IMG/VR virus record: IMGVR_UViG_3300037833_000009
Location: 1 to 47,598 of that record
Origin: a virus
Strand: one strand, 5' to 3'
DNA length: 47,598 nucleotides
Made by a program: the position numbers and the translations under genes. The notes under the pieces were generated by a model. It was not told the origin of the DNA and ran no database searches. It saw only the letters and a program-made list of their open reading frames with translations. Position 1 is the first letter of the stretch. Each line of letters opens with the position of its first letter. This document shows positions 31,239 through 41,120 of this stretch, one piece after another.

Positions 31239-33034
31239 GTTTGCGTGTTGCGCTTGTCATCGATGGCGACCAGGCCGGGGCAAAGAAAGCCCTCGACGAA
31301 ACCGCTGCCGGTATCGGCAAGGTCGAAACCGCTGCCAACAAGGCAACGGCGCCAGTCGCCAAGATCGAGACCGGCCTCAAGGACACTGCTACGGCTGCGG
31401 GCGAAGTGGCGCTCGAAGTTCCCAAGATCGGCACTGCGGCCGAAACGGCCGGCGGCAAGTTCGACGGTCTCAAGACGCTGGCGCTGGGCGCAATCGGCGG
31501 CATCGCCGGATCGATTGCGGCGGCGGGGCTTGAGGCAGCATTGGGCGCCATCGGCGGCGCGGCGATCGCGATGGCCAACGACATCGTCAGCGCCGGACCC
31601 CAGATCAAGACGGCGCTTGAGGAGCATGCAACCCTGATCAAGTCGATTAAGGGGCTTTACGAGGAGGCTGAAGGCGCCGCCTCGTCCTACGGCAACAATT
31701 CCGCCACGCAGCTGACCTTCTCCACCCAGCAGAACATCGAGCAGCTGCGGGCTGCCCGAGCGCGGGAGATGGGCGAGGTGCTGTCGGGCAGCGGCATCGA
31801 TCAGGGCCTTGATTTCCTCAATCCCTTGAGCGCCGGCGCCGGCATCGGTTTCGACCAGGGCGGGGCCATCCTCGGCACCGCTTTTGAGGAGCCGGTGCGC
31901 CGCTTCCGAGAAGAGCTCAAGGCCGGTACCGCAGACGCCATCGCCTTCAAGGAGGAGATCGCAGGCATTGGCGCCGCCCTGCCGGCAGACGACCAGGCGG
32001 GCCGTGATCTGGCAAGCCAGCTACTGGGCGACGTGGACCGGCTGGCGGAACTCGATGCGGAACTGCAGCGCGCGATTGATCTTTATGCCGGGCTCAAGGG
32101 CAATGCCGAGGCTACCGCCACCGCCCTGGGCGGCGCCGCTGAGAACTTTACCTTGGCCGGCAGTTCGGCCGAAGGCGCCAATGCGGCCCTTGAGCGCTAT
32201 CTGCAGCTGCTGCAGGACATCGCAGCCACGCCGGCGCCGCCTGCCCCTGCCGCGCCCGTAGGCGGTCCTTTCGTCGTCGGCGGCGGCTTTGCTGCGGGCG
32301 GCTGGACGGGCGACATGCCGGCCGATCGCGTCGCGGGGTTCGTCCACGGCCGCGAGTATGTCTTTGACGCTGCGAGCACCGCCGCGATCGGCGTGGAGAA
32401 CCTCGACGCGATGCGCCGGGGCATTCGCGGTTACGCGATGGGCGGTTATGTCGGCACGGCCGGCGTTTCGGTCGGCGGCGCTTCGGGCTTCTCGGCTGTC
32501 GACGAATTGCTCGACGGTTTCCAGATGGTGTCGGGCGCTGTCTCGCAATTCGTGCGCGACTTGCTGCAGACGCGCGACCCGCTCCAGGCCCTGGGCTCCG
32601 TCATCGGCTCGGTCATCCAATCGATCAGCCAGAGCTTTTTGAGTTCGGCGATCAACGGCGTGGCCAACTTTGCGGGCAATTGGGTGAGCAGCCTGTTTGG
32701 CGGCGGCGGCGCCCAGCTGCAGCTTGGCTATCAGGCGGGCGTCTATCACCAGGGCGGGGACGTGGGCTCGCCAGCAAGCAGCCGCCTCGTTCCGGCCGCC
32801 CTGTTCAACAATGCGCCGCGCCTGCACCAGGGCCTTGCCGGTGACGAGTTCGCGGCCATCTTGCAGGAAGGCGAAACCGTGATCCCACGCGGCGGCCGGG
32901 CCATGATGGGCGGCGGAACGACGATCAACAATTGGAACATCGAGACGCCAAGTCCTAGGGCCTTCATGGAAAGCCGCGCCTCGGTCGCGCGGGCCGGGGC
33001 GCGGCTCAATGGCCAGGCCTGGAGGCATAGCTGA
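31235..33034 (+). CDS. Tail tape measure protein
   Basis: 599 aa. The N-terminus (SLRVALVIDGDQAGAKKALD) and long alanine-rich helices are typical. A hydrophobic stretch lies at ~90-130 (LGAIGGIAGSIAAAGLEAAL). The C-terminal third has GTA/lambda-type motifs: FAAGGWTGDMPADRVAGFVH, REYVFDA, and ILQEGETVIPRGG. The length sets tail length; at roughly 0.15 nm per residue it predicts about 90 nm, a short-to-medium siphovirus tail. Confidence 0.88.
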   Translation: MSLRVALVIDGDQAGAKKALDETAAGIGKVETAANKATAPVAKIETGLKDTATAAGEVALEVPKIGTAAETAGGKFDGLKTLALGAIGGIAGSIAAAGLEAALGAIGGAAIAMANDIVSAGPQIKTALEEHATLIKSIKGLYEEAEGAASSYGNNSATQLTFSTQQNIEQLRAARAREMGEVLSGSGIDQGLDFLNPLSAGAGIGFDQGGAILGTAFEEPVRRFREELKAGTADAIAFKEEIAGIGAALPADDQAGRDLASQLLGDVDRLAELDAELQRAIDLYAGLKGNAEATATALGGAAENFTLAGSSAEGANAALERYLQLLQDIAATPAPPAPAAPVGGPFVVGGGFAAGGWTGDMPADRVAGFVHGREYVFDAASTAAIGVENLDAMRRGIRGYAMGGYVGTAGVSVGGASGFSAVDELLDGFQMVSGAVSQFVRDLLQTRDPLQALGSVIGSVIQSISQSFLSSAINGVANFAGNWVSSLFGGGGAQLQLGYQAGVYHQGGDVGSPASSRLVPAALFNNAPRLHQGLAGDEFAAILQEGETVIPRGGRAMMGGGTTINNWNIETPSPRAFMESRASVARAGARLNGQAWRHS

Positions 33035-33657
33035 TGGCCTTTCTCGATGATCAGGTGTTCCCGATCAATGTGTCGCACGGATCTGTCGGCGGTCCCGATT
33101 GGCCAGCCGAGATCGTGACGCTCGCCTCCGGCCGCGAGGAGCGCAACTCGCCTTGGTCCTCCCCCTTGCGGACCTATGATGCCCGCTATGGCGTCCGGAC
33201 GCCCAGCGAGCTCTACACGGTCCTTGAGCTTTACATGGTGGCCCGTGGGCGCCTCGATGGTTTCCGCTTCCAGGACTGGACCGATTACCGCTCCGGCCAG
33301 CCCAACCAGGCGCCCAATTTCGCCGACCAGGCGCTAGGGGTGGGCAATGGCGTTCTGACCCAGTTCCAACTGACCAAGCGTTACGCCCGCGGCGCCCATG
33401 AGTTTTTCCGCGAGATCAAGAAGCCCTTCGGCAACATCCTGATCGGCCGCAACGGCGCTGCGCTCCTGGCGGGCTGGACCGTCGACCTCGCCACCGGCAT
33501 CGTCACCTTCGCCGCACCGCCCGCCAATGGCGCCGTGCTCACCTGGGGCGGGCAGTTTCACGTTCCCGTCCGCTTCGACAATCGTCTCGACATGGTCAGC
33601 CGCTCTGCAGCGATCGGGGACATTCCCGCGATCATGCTCAAGGAGCTCCGCTTATGA
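33034..33657 (+). CDS. Distal tail protein, DUF2460 (RcGTA gp12-like)
   Basis: 207 aa, ATG sharing a base with the tape measure stop. It has the DUF2460 signature: LDDQVFPINVSHGSVGGPDW, RTYDARYGVRTPSELYTVL and GRLDGFRFQDWTDYRSG. In the Rhodobacter GTA this is the distal tail hub component. It is the first of four genes in exact GTA order (gp12-gp15). Confidence 0.93.
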   Translation: MAFLDDQVFPINVSHGSVGGPDWPAEIVTLASGREERNSPWSSPLRTYDARYGVRTPSELYTVLELYMVARGRLDGFRFQDWTDYRSGQPNQAPNFADQALGVGNGVLTQFQLTKRYARGAHEFFREIKKPFGNILIGRNGAALLAGWTVDLATGIVTFAAPPANGAVLTWGGQFHVPVRFDNRLDMVSRSAAIGDIPAIMLKELRL

Positions 33658-34535
33658 AGACGCTCCCGGCCGCCTTGTCCGCAATGCTGGCGACGGGCAC
33701 CACGACGCTGTGCCGCTGCTGGCGCGTCGAGCGGGTGGACGGTGTCGTTTTCGGCTTTACCGATCATGACCGGACGCTCCAATTCAACGGCGTTTCATAT
33801 CAGCCTCAAAGCGGCTTTACGGCCTCTGCCATCGAGCAAAGCCTTGGCCTTGCCGTCGACACCATGGAGGTGGGCGGTGCGCTGCATTCCGACGAGATTA
33901 CTGAGGACGATATTGCCTTGGGCCGTTGGGATGGTGCCGATGTTGAAATCTGGATCGTCGACTGGTCCAACGTCCTTAATCGAGTGATCCAGCGCAAAGG
34001 CAATTTCGGCGAACTGACGCGCGGGAACCTCGCCTTCCAGGCGGAAATTCGCGGCCTTGCGCACTTCCTCAACCAGGAAACCGGCCGCACCTATGCCCGC
34101 GCCTGCGATGCCATACTGGGCGACGGGCGCTGCAAGATCGATCTTGATCTGCCGCAATGGAAAGGCACGGGCGCCGTCCTGGCCGTGGCGTCCAACAACA
34201 AGACGCTGACCGTGGCCGGGCTTGAGGGCTTTGCAGCCGATTGGTTCGCGCAGGGTGTCCTGACATGGACGAGCGGCGCCAACCAGGGCGTGGGCGGTGA
34301 ACTGCGCAGCCATCTAAGTGCAAAGGTCGATCTCTGGCAGCGCGCCGCCGTGCCGATCCAGGTGGGCGACACCTTCACCGTCACGGCCGGGTGCAACAAG
34401 ACCATCGGCGATTGCCGCGCCAAGTTCGCCAATGCCATCAACTTCCGGGGCTTCCCCCACATCCCCGGCAATGATTTTGGCATGTCGGTCGTCAAGCGCG
34501 AGAACCAGAACGATGGAGGCTCGTTTTTCAAGTGA
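33654..34535 (+). CDS. Tail hub protein, DUF2163 (RcGTA gp13-like)
   Basis: 293 aa. It has the DUF2163 features: CRCWRVERVDGVVFGFTDHD, FTASAIEQSLGLAVDTMEVG, then YARACDAILGDGRCKIDL and a C-terminal CNKTIGDCRAKFANAINFRG-type cysteine motif. In RcGTA the cysteine-rich part binds an iron-sulphur cluster or other metal at the hub; cysteines here are conserved (about 148, 156, 249, 254). ATGA overlaps on both sides. Confidence 0.92.
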   Translation: MKTLPAALSAMLATGTTTLCRCWRVERVDGVVFGFTDHDRTLQFNGVSYQPQSGFTASAIEQSLGLAVDTMEVGGALHSDEITEDDIALGRWDGADVEIWIVDWSNVLNRVIQRKGNFGELTRGNLAFQAEIRGLAHFLNQETGRTYARACDAILGDGRCKIDLDLPQWKGTGAVLAVASNNKTLTVAGLEGFAADWFAQGVLTWTSGANQGVGGELRSHLSAKVDLWQRAAVPIQVGDTFTVTAGCNKTIGDCRAKFANAINFRGFPHIPGNDFGMSVVKRENQNDGGSFFK

Positions 34536-34966
34536 TCACGCGCGCCGCCATCATTGCAGAAGCCCGCTCCTGGATCGGCACACCCTACCGCCACCAAGCC
34601 TCCCTGAAAGGCGTGGCCTGCGATTGCCTTGGCCTGGTGCGCGGGGTTTACCGTTTCGCCTATGGGGAGGAGCCGGAGAAGGCTCCAGCCTATTCGTCGG
34701 ACTGGGCAGAGGCCGGCCGGGAGGAAACGCTCTACCGCGCCGCCTTGCGCCATTTGTTCGAAGTGCCCCAGGCCGATAGGCAGCCGGGTGACGTGCTGCT
34801 ATTCCGCTGGCGCCCTAATCTGCCGATGAAACACTGCGCCATCCTGGTGGCGCCCGGCCGCGTCGTTCACGCCTATGACGCTGCAGGCAAGGTCTACGAA
34901 ACCGACTTGGCCCTGGCCTGGGAAAAGACCCTTGCGGCAGCCTTCGCCTTTCCAGGAGCGAACTGA
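34532..34966 (+). CDS. NlpC/P60 cell-wall peptidase of the tail tip (RcGTA gp14-like)
   Basis: 144 aa from a GTG overlapping the previous stop. The catalytic cysteine is Cys32 in ACDCLGLVRGV, the histidine is His100 in LPMKHCAILV, with HAYD following. It would cut peptide cross-links so DNA can pass the cell wall. Neighbours and length match gp14 of the GTA. Confidence 0.92.
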   Translation: MITRAAIIAEARSWIGTPYRHQASLKGVACDCLGLVRGVYRFAYGEEPEKAPAYSSDWAEAGREETLYRAALRHLFEVPQADRQPGDVLLFRWRPNLPMKHCAILVAPGRVVHAYDAAGKVYETDLALAWEKTLAAAFAFPGAN

Positions 34967-37900
34967 TGGCAACAGTTCTGCTAGGAACTATTGGCGGCGC
35001 CCTGGGCGGCCTGGTCGGCGGGCCGATCGGCGCCATGATCGGCCGCACCTTGGGCGGGCTGGCAGGCTCGGCGGTCGACCAGGCCATCGTCAACGCCCTG
35101 ACCCCGCCAATCCGGCGCGAAGGGCCGCGCCTGACCAGCTCCGATATCCAGACAGCGACCGAGGGCAGCGCCATCGATCGGTCCTATGGCCGGGCGCGTC
35201 TGGCCGGGCAGATCATCTGGACAACGCGGTACCTTGAAGAAGTCTCGACCGAGGAAACGGGCGGCAAGGGTGCCCCTAGCCCGCGCGTCATCACCACGGA
35301 ATATCTTTACTACGCCAACTTCGCGATCGGGCTTTGCGAGGGCCCGGTGTCGGGTTTTGGCCGCATCTGGGCCGATGGCGTCGAGATCGACCAAACCCAG
35401 CACACGATCCGATTCTATCCCGGCACCGAAACCCAGGGCGTCGACCCGCTGATCGAAGCCAAGGAAGGCGAGGCCCCGGCCTACCGGGGCTTGGCCTATG
35501 TCGTCTTTGACCATCTGCCCATCGCCGAATGGGGCAACAGGCTGCCGCAGCTGTCCGTCGAAGTGTTCCGCTCGGTCGGCGCCCTGGAGCCGATCGTGCA
35601 GGGCGTCGCCATCATCGGCACCAATGAGTTCGGGTGCGATACCCAGGCCGTCACCGTCACCGATGGCCCGATCGAGAACCGGCATACCGAGATCGCCGTC
35701 ACCGATTGGGTGGCCTCGCTCGACCGGCTGCAGGCCCTCGCGCCGAACCTCCAATCCGTGATGCTGGTCGTGCCCTGGTTCGGCAGCGATCTGCGGGCCG
35801 GATCGTGCCTCGTCGAGCCGCGCGTCGACAGTTACGGCAAGGCCACCACGCCTTTCGAGTGGAGCGTGGCCGGGCTCACCCGCTCGCAGGCCGTCCCGGT
35901 TTCGACTGTCGACGGCATTCCCGCTTATGGCGGCTCGCCCAATGATGCCTCGACGATCCGGGCGCTGCAGGATTTGAAAGCGCGCGGCATTGCCGTTACG
36001 CTCTGCCCGTTCCTGATGATGGACGTGCCCAACGGCAACGGGCTTCCCAATCCCTACTCGGCCAATGCTGCCTCCCTTGGCCAGCCGGTCTATCCTTGGC
36101 GCGGCCGGATCACGATCAGCCCGGCAGCGGGTTACGCCGGCAGTGTCGATAAGTCAGCCGCGGCAGCCGCCCAGGTGGCGAGCTTCATGGGCACTGCAGC
36201 CGCTGCCGACTTCGGCGGCGCCGGAACCGAAGTCAGCTATTCGGGCCCCGACGAGTGGCGCTACCGGCGCTTCATCCTTCATTGCGCGCAGCTGGCCAAG
36301 CTCGCGGGCGGCGTCGACACCATGCTGATCGGCTCCGAAATGGTGGGCTTGAGCCAGGCGCGCTCCGCCGCGGGCACTTACCCGTTCGTCCAGGCGCTCA
36401 AGACGCTGGCGGCCGATGTCCGCACGATCGTGGGCGGCGCCACCAAGATCAGCTACGCGGCCGACTGGAGCGAGTTCAATTCGCACCGGCCGGCCGACGC
36501 GTCGGGCGACCTTTACTTCCACCTGGACCCGCTCTGGAGCGACGCCAACATCGACTTCGTCGGCATCGACAACTACTTCCCCCTAAGCGACTGGCGCGAT
36601 GGCAGCGATCATCTGGACTTCTCCGGTTCCGGACCCACCACGATCTACGACGCCGATTATCTCAGCGGGAACGTCGAGGGTGGGGAATATTTCGACTGGT
36701 TCTATCCTGACGCTGCTGCCCGCGAGGCGCAGGCGCGGACGCCAATTACCGATGGCGCTTATGGCAAGCCCTGGGTTTACCGGCAGAAGGATTTGCGCGC
36801 CTGGTGGACCAATCAGCATTTCGACCGGCCGGCCGGTATCGAAGCTGGCGCCGCCACTGCTTGGGTGCCGCAGGGCAAACCGTTGCGGTTTATCGAGATG
36901 GGCTGCCCGGCCGTCGACAAGGGCGCCAACCAGCCCAATCTGTTCCCCGATCCGAAAAGCTCGGAAGGCTCGTTTCCGTACTTTTCCAACCAGGCGCGCG
37001 ACGACGCCATGCAGCGCGCGTACCTTGCGGCGCTGATCGGGCACTACACCGACCCGGCCAACAATCCCGTCTCGGCGGTTTACGGCGCCGCGATGCTGGA
37101 CCTTGGCGCGTCGCATGTCTGGTGCTGGGATGCCCGGCCCTGGCCATCTTTCGCGCTCGACAACGATTGGGGCGACAGCGCCAATTGGAACACCGGCCAT
37201 TGGCTCTCCGGCCGGCTTGGCTCGGCATCAGCCAGCGAGACGATCGCGGCCGTGCTTGCGGACGCCAAGTTCACCCGCTTCACCATCGAGCCGATTCCGG
37301 CCGTGGTCGATGGCGTCACGACCGGCAATCTGGCCAGCGCCCGCTCGATGCTCGATGCGCTGCGGCCCGCCTTCCAGTTCGACGCAAGCGAAAGCGATGG
37401 CGTGATCAAGTTCCAGGCCCGCCAGGGCCGCGCCTCGGTCGCCCAGATCACCCTCGATGAATTGGTTGCGGACGAAACGGGCGGCACTGGCTGGCGCCAG
37501 ACGCGCGGACAGGAAACCGAACTGCCCCGCGCCCTTAAGCTCCGCTACGGCGATCTGGCGCGCGACGATCAGCCGGCGTCCACCGAAGCCCGCCGCTCGC
37601 TGGGCGGCTCGCAACGCATCCCGGAGATCTCGCTTCCCGTCATCATGGGCGAGGCGCAGGCTACCGCACTTTGCGAGCGTGAGCTTTATTCTACCTGGCT
37701 GGGCCGCGAGCGCACCCGCTTTGCCTTGCCCCCGTCGCGCCTGGCGCTCGACGCGGGCGACGTTGTCGACTTTGGGCCCACCGGGCGCCTGCTGCGGCTT
37801 GAAGCCGTTGAAGACGATTTGAGCCGCGGCATGTCGGCCTTCGAAGTCGATCCGCAATCCGTCGCTCCGATGGCAAGGCAGGGCTCGCCCGGCAAGGTTG

Positions 37901-38877
37901 TGACGCCGATCATCTATTCGCTAGCCCGGGTGGCGCTGATCGATGGCCCGCTGCTCAACGACAGCGACAACGACTATGCCCCTTACGTCGCGGCCTCCAT
38001 CGCACCCTTCCGGTCGGGCATGATCGCGGCCCGCTCGCCCTCCACTTCAGGCTTTGGCATCGACACCGTCCTGCCGTTGGCCGCGACGATCGGCGCCACG
38101 ACGGGCGAACTCTTCTCCGGGCCGACCGGCCGCTGGGACCGGGGCAACGAGATTTACCTCGAGCTCGCGCAAGGTTCGCTCACCTCCGTTGACGAGCTCC
38201 AGGTGCTCAACGGCGCCAATGCCATGTTGATCGAGAACCAGGACGGCGAGTGGGAACTCGTCCAGTTCGCCACCGCCACCCAAACCGGCGCCAGGAGCTA
38301 CAAGCTGACCGACCTCCTGCGCGGGCAGCGCGGCACCGAACACGCGATGCGTTCGCCCGTCCCGGCCGGGGCAAGAATCGTCCTGGTCAACGCGGCGGTC
38401 AAGCAGACCGGTTTGCCGGAGGCGCTGATAGGCGTCGAGCAGAACTGGCGCGTCGGGCCCATCGGGGAGAACTTCGCATCGAGCCGCTTCAACGCCTTTT
38501 CAAAGACGCTTTACGGCAAGGCCCGGCGCCCGCTTTCCCCAGCCCATCTGTTCGGCCGGCGCTCGGCTGAGACAGGCGATTGGGCTTTGTCCTGGGTGCG
38601 CCGCACCCGCATCGGTGGCGACAGCTGGGAGCAAGTGGAAGTGCCCCTGGGCGAGGCCAGCGAAGCCTATCAGCTGGACGTTCTGACGGGCGCCGGTGGC
38701 TCGCCCTTGCGCACGGTGGCCATCACCAGCCCGGCCTTGCTCTACAGTGCCGAGCAGCAGATCGCGGACTTCGGCCAGCCGCTTTACAGCTTCTATGCCC
38801 GCGTCCGGCAGATGAGCGCAAGTTTTGGCGCCGGCATTCCCGCCGAGGCCCTGATCTGGATTCGCAGCGATGGTTGA
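34966..38877 (+). CDS. Megatron tail-tip protein with GTA TIM-barrel domain (RcGTA gp15-like)
   Basis: 1303 aa, close to the length of RcGTA gp15. The N-terminus is a glycine-rich hydrophobic stretch (IGGALGGLVGGPIGAMIGRT). A hub region follows (~60-250). The GTA TIM-barrel glycosidase-like domain covers ~400-740, with MLIGSEMVGLSQARS, FVGIDNYFPLSDWRDG and HVWCWDARPWPSF. A phage-tail-3 domain (~790-1000) and fibronectin-like C-terminus complete it. It forms the baseplate hub and contacts the cell surface. No break or frameshift. Confidence 0.94.
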   Translation: MATVLLGTIGGALGGLVGGPIGAMIGRTLGGLAGSAVDQAIVNALTPPIRREGPRLTSSDIQTATEGSAIDRSYGRARLAGQIIWTTRYLEEVSTEETGGKGAPSPRVITTEYLYYANFAIGLCEGPVSGFGRIWADGVEIDQTQHTIRFYPGTETQGVDPLIEAKEGEAPAYRGLAYVVFDHLPIAEWGNRLPQLSVEVFRSVGALEPIVQGVAIIGTNEFGCDTQAVTVTDGPIENRHTEIAVTDWVASLDRLQALAPNLQSVMLVVPWFGSDLRAGSCLVEPRVDSYGKATTPFEWSVAGLTRSQAVPVSTVDGIPAYGGSPNDASTIRALQDLKARGIAVTLCPFLMMDVPNGNGLPNPYSANAASLGQPVYPWRGRITISPAAGYAGSVDKSAAAAAQVASFMGTAAAADFGGAGTEVSYSGPDEWRYRRFILHCAQLAKLAGGVDTMLIGSEMVGLSQARSAAGTYPFVQALKTLAADVRTIVGGATKISYAADWSEFNSHRPADASGDLYFHLDPLWSDANIDFVGIDNYFPLSDWRDGSDHLDFSGSGPTTIYDADYLSGNVEGGEYFDWFYPDAAAREAQARTPITDGAYGKPWVYRQKDLRAWWTNQHFDRPAGIEAGAATAWVPQGKPLRFIEMGCPAVDKGANQPNLFPDPKSSEGSFPYFSNQARDDAMQRAYLAALIGHYTDPANNPVSAVYGAAMLDLGASHVWCWDARPWPSFALDNDWGDSANWNTGHWLSGRLGSASASETIAAVLADAKFTRFTIEPIPAVVDGVTTGNLASARSMLDALRPAFQFDASESDGVIKFQARQGRASVAQITLDELVADETGGTGWRQTRGQETELPRALKLRYGDLARDDQPASTEARRSLGGSQRIPEISLPVIMGEAQATALCERELYSTWLGRERTRFALPPSRLALDAGDVVDFGPTGRLLRLEAVEDDLSRGMSAFEVDPQSVAPMARQGSPGKVVTPIIYSLARVALIDGPLLNDSDNDYAPYVAASIAPFRSGMIAARSPSTSGFGIDTVLPLAATIGATTGELFSGPTGRWDRGNEIYLELAQGSLTSVDELQVLNGANAMLIENQDGEWELVQFATATQTGARSYKLTDLLRGQRGTEHAMRSPVPAGARIVLVNAAVKQTGLPEALIGVEQNWRVGPIGENFASSRFNAFSKTLYGKARRPLSPAHLFGRRSAETGDWALSWVRRTRIGGDSWEQVEVPLGEASEAYQLDVLTGAGGSPLRTVAITSPALLYSAEQQIADFGQPLYSFYARVRQMSASFGAGIPAEALIWIRSDG

Positions 38878-39781
38878 CACGCCCCGTCTTAAACTGCCGC
38901 TGATGGACGCCGCCCAGGCGCAGAAGCATGTCACCCACAACGAAGCCCTGCTGCAGCTGGACTTGCTGACCGGCGTCATTCCCGTGGTCAGCCGCTCCCT
39001 TTCCGCCCCGCCTGCCGCCCTCGACGGCGCGGTCTATATTCTTGCGGGGACCGGGACGGGCGCCTGGACCGGCTTTAGCGCCAATGATTTGGCGCTGCGC
39101 ATCGATGGCCGCTGGCGCCGGGTTATTCCTTCGGTCGGGATGGTCGCGGCCGTGGTCGGCGAAGGCGGCGCGCAAATCCATTGGACGGGCTCGATCTGGG
39201 CCGCGCTCGGCGGCTCGCGCGGGCTGGCCAGCAAAGCGGTTTCGACCAGCCGGACCAATACCACCGTGCTGGCCAACGACCCCGACCTCCAATTCCAGAT
39301 GGCGGCAAACACCAACTACGCCATCACGCTCAAGCTCTACTTCTCGGCGCCGGCCGCGCCCGGGTTCAAATACGCCATGACCGGCCCCGCCAGCGCCATC
39401 CGCGTCCAAGCCGAACAGCGCCTGCGCGCGCCCGGCGCGACGGCTGAAACGGTCGGGGGTGGGCTGATCTATCCAGCCTCGACGATCGTGGCGGGCAACT
39501 TCCTAGATTACGGATTTCTGTTTGCCGAGCTGGTTGTCGAGAATGGAGCCAATGCCGGCGCCTTTGCGCTGCAATGGGCGCAGGGCTTGGTCGATGCCTC
39601 GGCAAGTATCCTGCGGGCTGGATCGACCCTCGAATGGCTGCGCCTGGGCGCCAATGACGGCGCGGGCGTTCCGGCCGGCTACGCGGCAATGAGCCTTGGC
39701 TCGACACCATCGAACGCCACGACCATCCGCGTCGGCAGCGCCGCGGCAAGCGACCGCATCATTTTCAAGACAGGGGCCTAA
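38870..39781 (+). CDS. DUF2793 tail-tip accessory protein
   Basis: 303 aa, overlapping the megatron by 8 bases. The N-terminal ~110 residues (RLKLPLMDAAQAQKHVTHNE, then LDGAVYILAGTGTGAWTGF and WRRVIPSVGM) are DUF2793, which attaches fibre-like proteins to GTA-type tails. The C-terminal ~170 residues are a beta-rich domain probably used for receptor or fibre contact. Confidence 0.88.
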   Translation: MVDTPRLKLPLMDAAQAQKHVTHNEALLQLDLLTGVIPVVSRSLSAPPAALDGAVYILAGTGTGAWTGFSANDLALRIDGRWRRVIPSVGMVAAVVGEGGAQIHWTGSIWAALGGSRGLASKAVSTSRTNTTVLANDPDLQFQMAANTNYAITLKLYFSAPAAPGFKYAMTGPASAIRVQAEQRLRAPGATAETVGGGLIYPASTIVAGNFLDYGFLFAELVVENGANAGAFALQWAQGLVDASASILRAGSTLEWLRLGANDGAGVPAGYAAMSLGSTPSNATTIRVGSAAASDRIIFKTGA

Positions 39782-39782
39782 A

Positions 39783-41120
39783 ATGGCAGACGCCTTTACC
39801 GACAATCTGGCCGACAGCCTGCGCATCGCGTCGAGTCTTCACGGCCTGCGCCGCCGCGTCATGCTTCCGGCCAATTATGCCGCCTACCCGCTCGGCGCCG
39901 GGCAGATTTACGGCCAGGTGGCCACCAATTGCCGCCTTCTCAACAGCCGGGCGGCGTCCAACAAGGGGCTGATGGCCCGCTCGCACCACCGGGCGGTAGG
40001 CGCCATTACCGAGATCGCAATGGTGCTGCCCAATTGGTACGTCGATCGCGCCAACGGCAAATTCGAACTGCCCAATGACGGGGACATCCAGTTCACCGCG
40101 ACCATCGAATATCCGGCCGGCGTCTTCAACCGGCTGCGCTTTACCGGGGCGAACCGCGAGGCCTGCCAGGGCGGCACGGTTCTGGTGTCTGACTTCCTTG
40201 GCCTGGCCATTCCCGATAATGCCGAGTTCTGGACCAATGTCTGGATGCAGGCCACCACGTCTATCGTGTTCTACAGCGCCTCGACCGGGCAGGTTTCGGC
40301 CAATGGCGAGAAGGCGACCGTGAACACGGTCAGCGTCACGGACTACACGGGCGGCGGCGGCGCCAATACGGCGCAGGTTTATGGCTTTTGGCCGCTGGCG
40401 CTGCTTGGCCGGACCGCCAACAAGGCGGCAGCGATCGTGGGCGATTCGATTGCCGAGGGCCTCAACGATACGGCCGATGCGACCGACGCGGTCGGCAGCG
40501 TGGCGCGCTCGATCTCCGGCGCCTCCTACATCAATCTCAGCCAGTCAGGCGACCGCCTGGAGCTCGCCCTTCTATCCTCGGCACGGCGCCTGGCCGTTCT
40601 GCCCTTCACCCGCAACGCGATCTGCGCAATGGGCGTCAACGATATCGGCTCGGCGCGGACCCTGGCGGCTATCAAGCTCGACATGGTTGCCCGCTGGACC
40701 GAGGCCAAGGCGATGCTGTCGGGTGCGCAGCGCGTGTTCCAAACCACTATCACGCCTTCCGTCACCTCGTCGGACAGCTACGCCACCACGGCCAACCAGA
40801 CGGCGGCTGCGAACTTCTCGACGGGCGGCGCCGGCACCCGCGAACTGCTCAACGATTGGCTGCGCGATGGTGCCCCGCTGATCAACGGCGCCCCGGCCGC
40901 GATCGGCGCCACCACCGGCTCGATCCGCGCCGGTAATGCCGATCATCCGCTCTACCAGGTCATCGAGTTTGCGGACGTTGTCGAATCGGCCCGCAATTCG
41001 GGCAAGTGGAAGGTCGACGGAACCGCCAATAAGTGGACTTCGGACGGGCTGCACCCCAGCCCCTACGCCTACGGCCAGATCGCCGCCTCAGGCGCGCTTA
41101 CTGCGGCGATGCTGGGGTAG
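39783..41120 (+). CDS. SGNH/GDSL hydrolase, tail-spike-type receptor protein
   Basis: 445 aa from ATG 39783. The N-terminal ~210 residues are a beta-rich domain likely to mount it on the tail. The SGNH hydrolase has block I AAIVGDSIAEGLN (Ser222), block III AMGVNDIGS (Asn286 region) and block V SDGLHPS (Asp421/His424). It would remove acetyl or acyl groups from surface polysaccharide at adsorption, so it is a host-range determinant. It is the last gene of the tail operon. Confidence 0.83.
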   Translation: MADAFTDNLADSLRIASSLHGLRRRVMLPANYAAYPLGAGQIYGQVATNCRLLNSRAASNKGLMARSHHRAVGAITEIAMVLPNWYVDRANGKFELPNDGDIQFTATIEYPAGVFNRLRFTGANREACQGGTVLVSDFLGLAIPDNAEFWTNVWMQATTSIVFYSASTGQVSANGEKATVNTVSVTDYTGGGGANTAQVYGFWPLALLGRTANKAAAIVGDSIAEGLNDTADATDAVGSVARSISGASYINLSQSGDRLELALLSSARRLAVLPFTRNAICAMGVNDIGSARTLAAIKLDMVARWTEAKAMLSGAQRVFQTTITPSVTSSDSYATTANQTAAANFSTGGAGTRELLNDWLRDGAPLINGAPAAIGATTGSIRAGNADHPLYQVIEFADVVESARNSGKWKVDGTANKWTSDGLHPSPYAYGQIAASGALTAAMLG

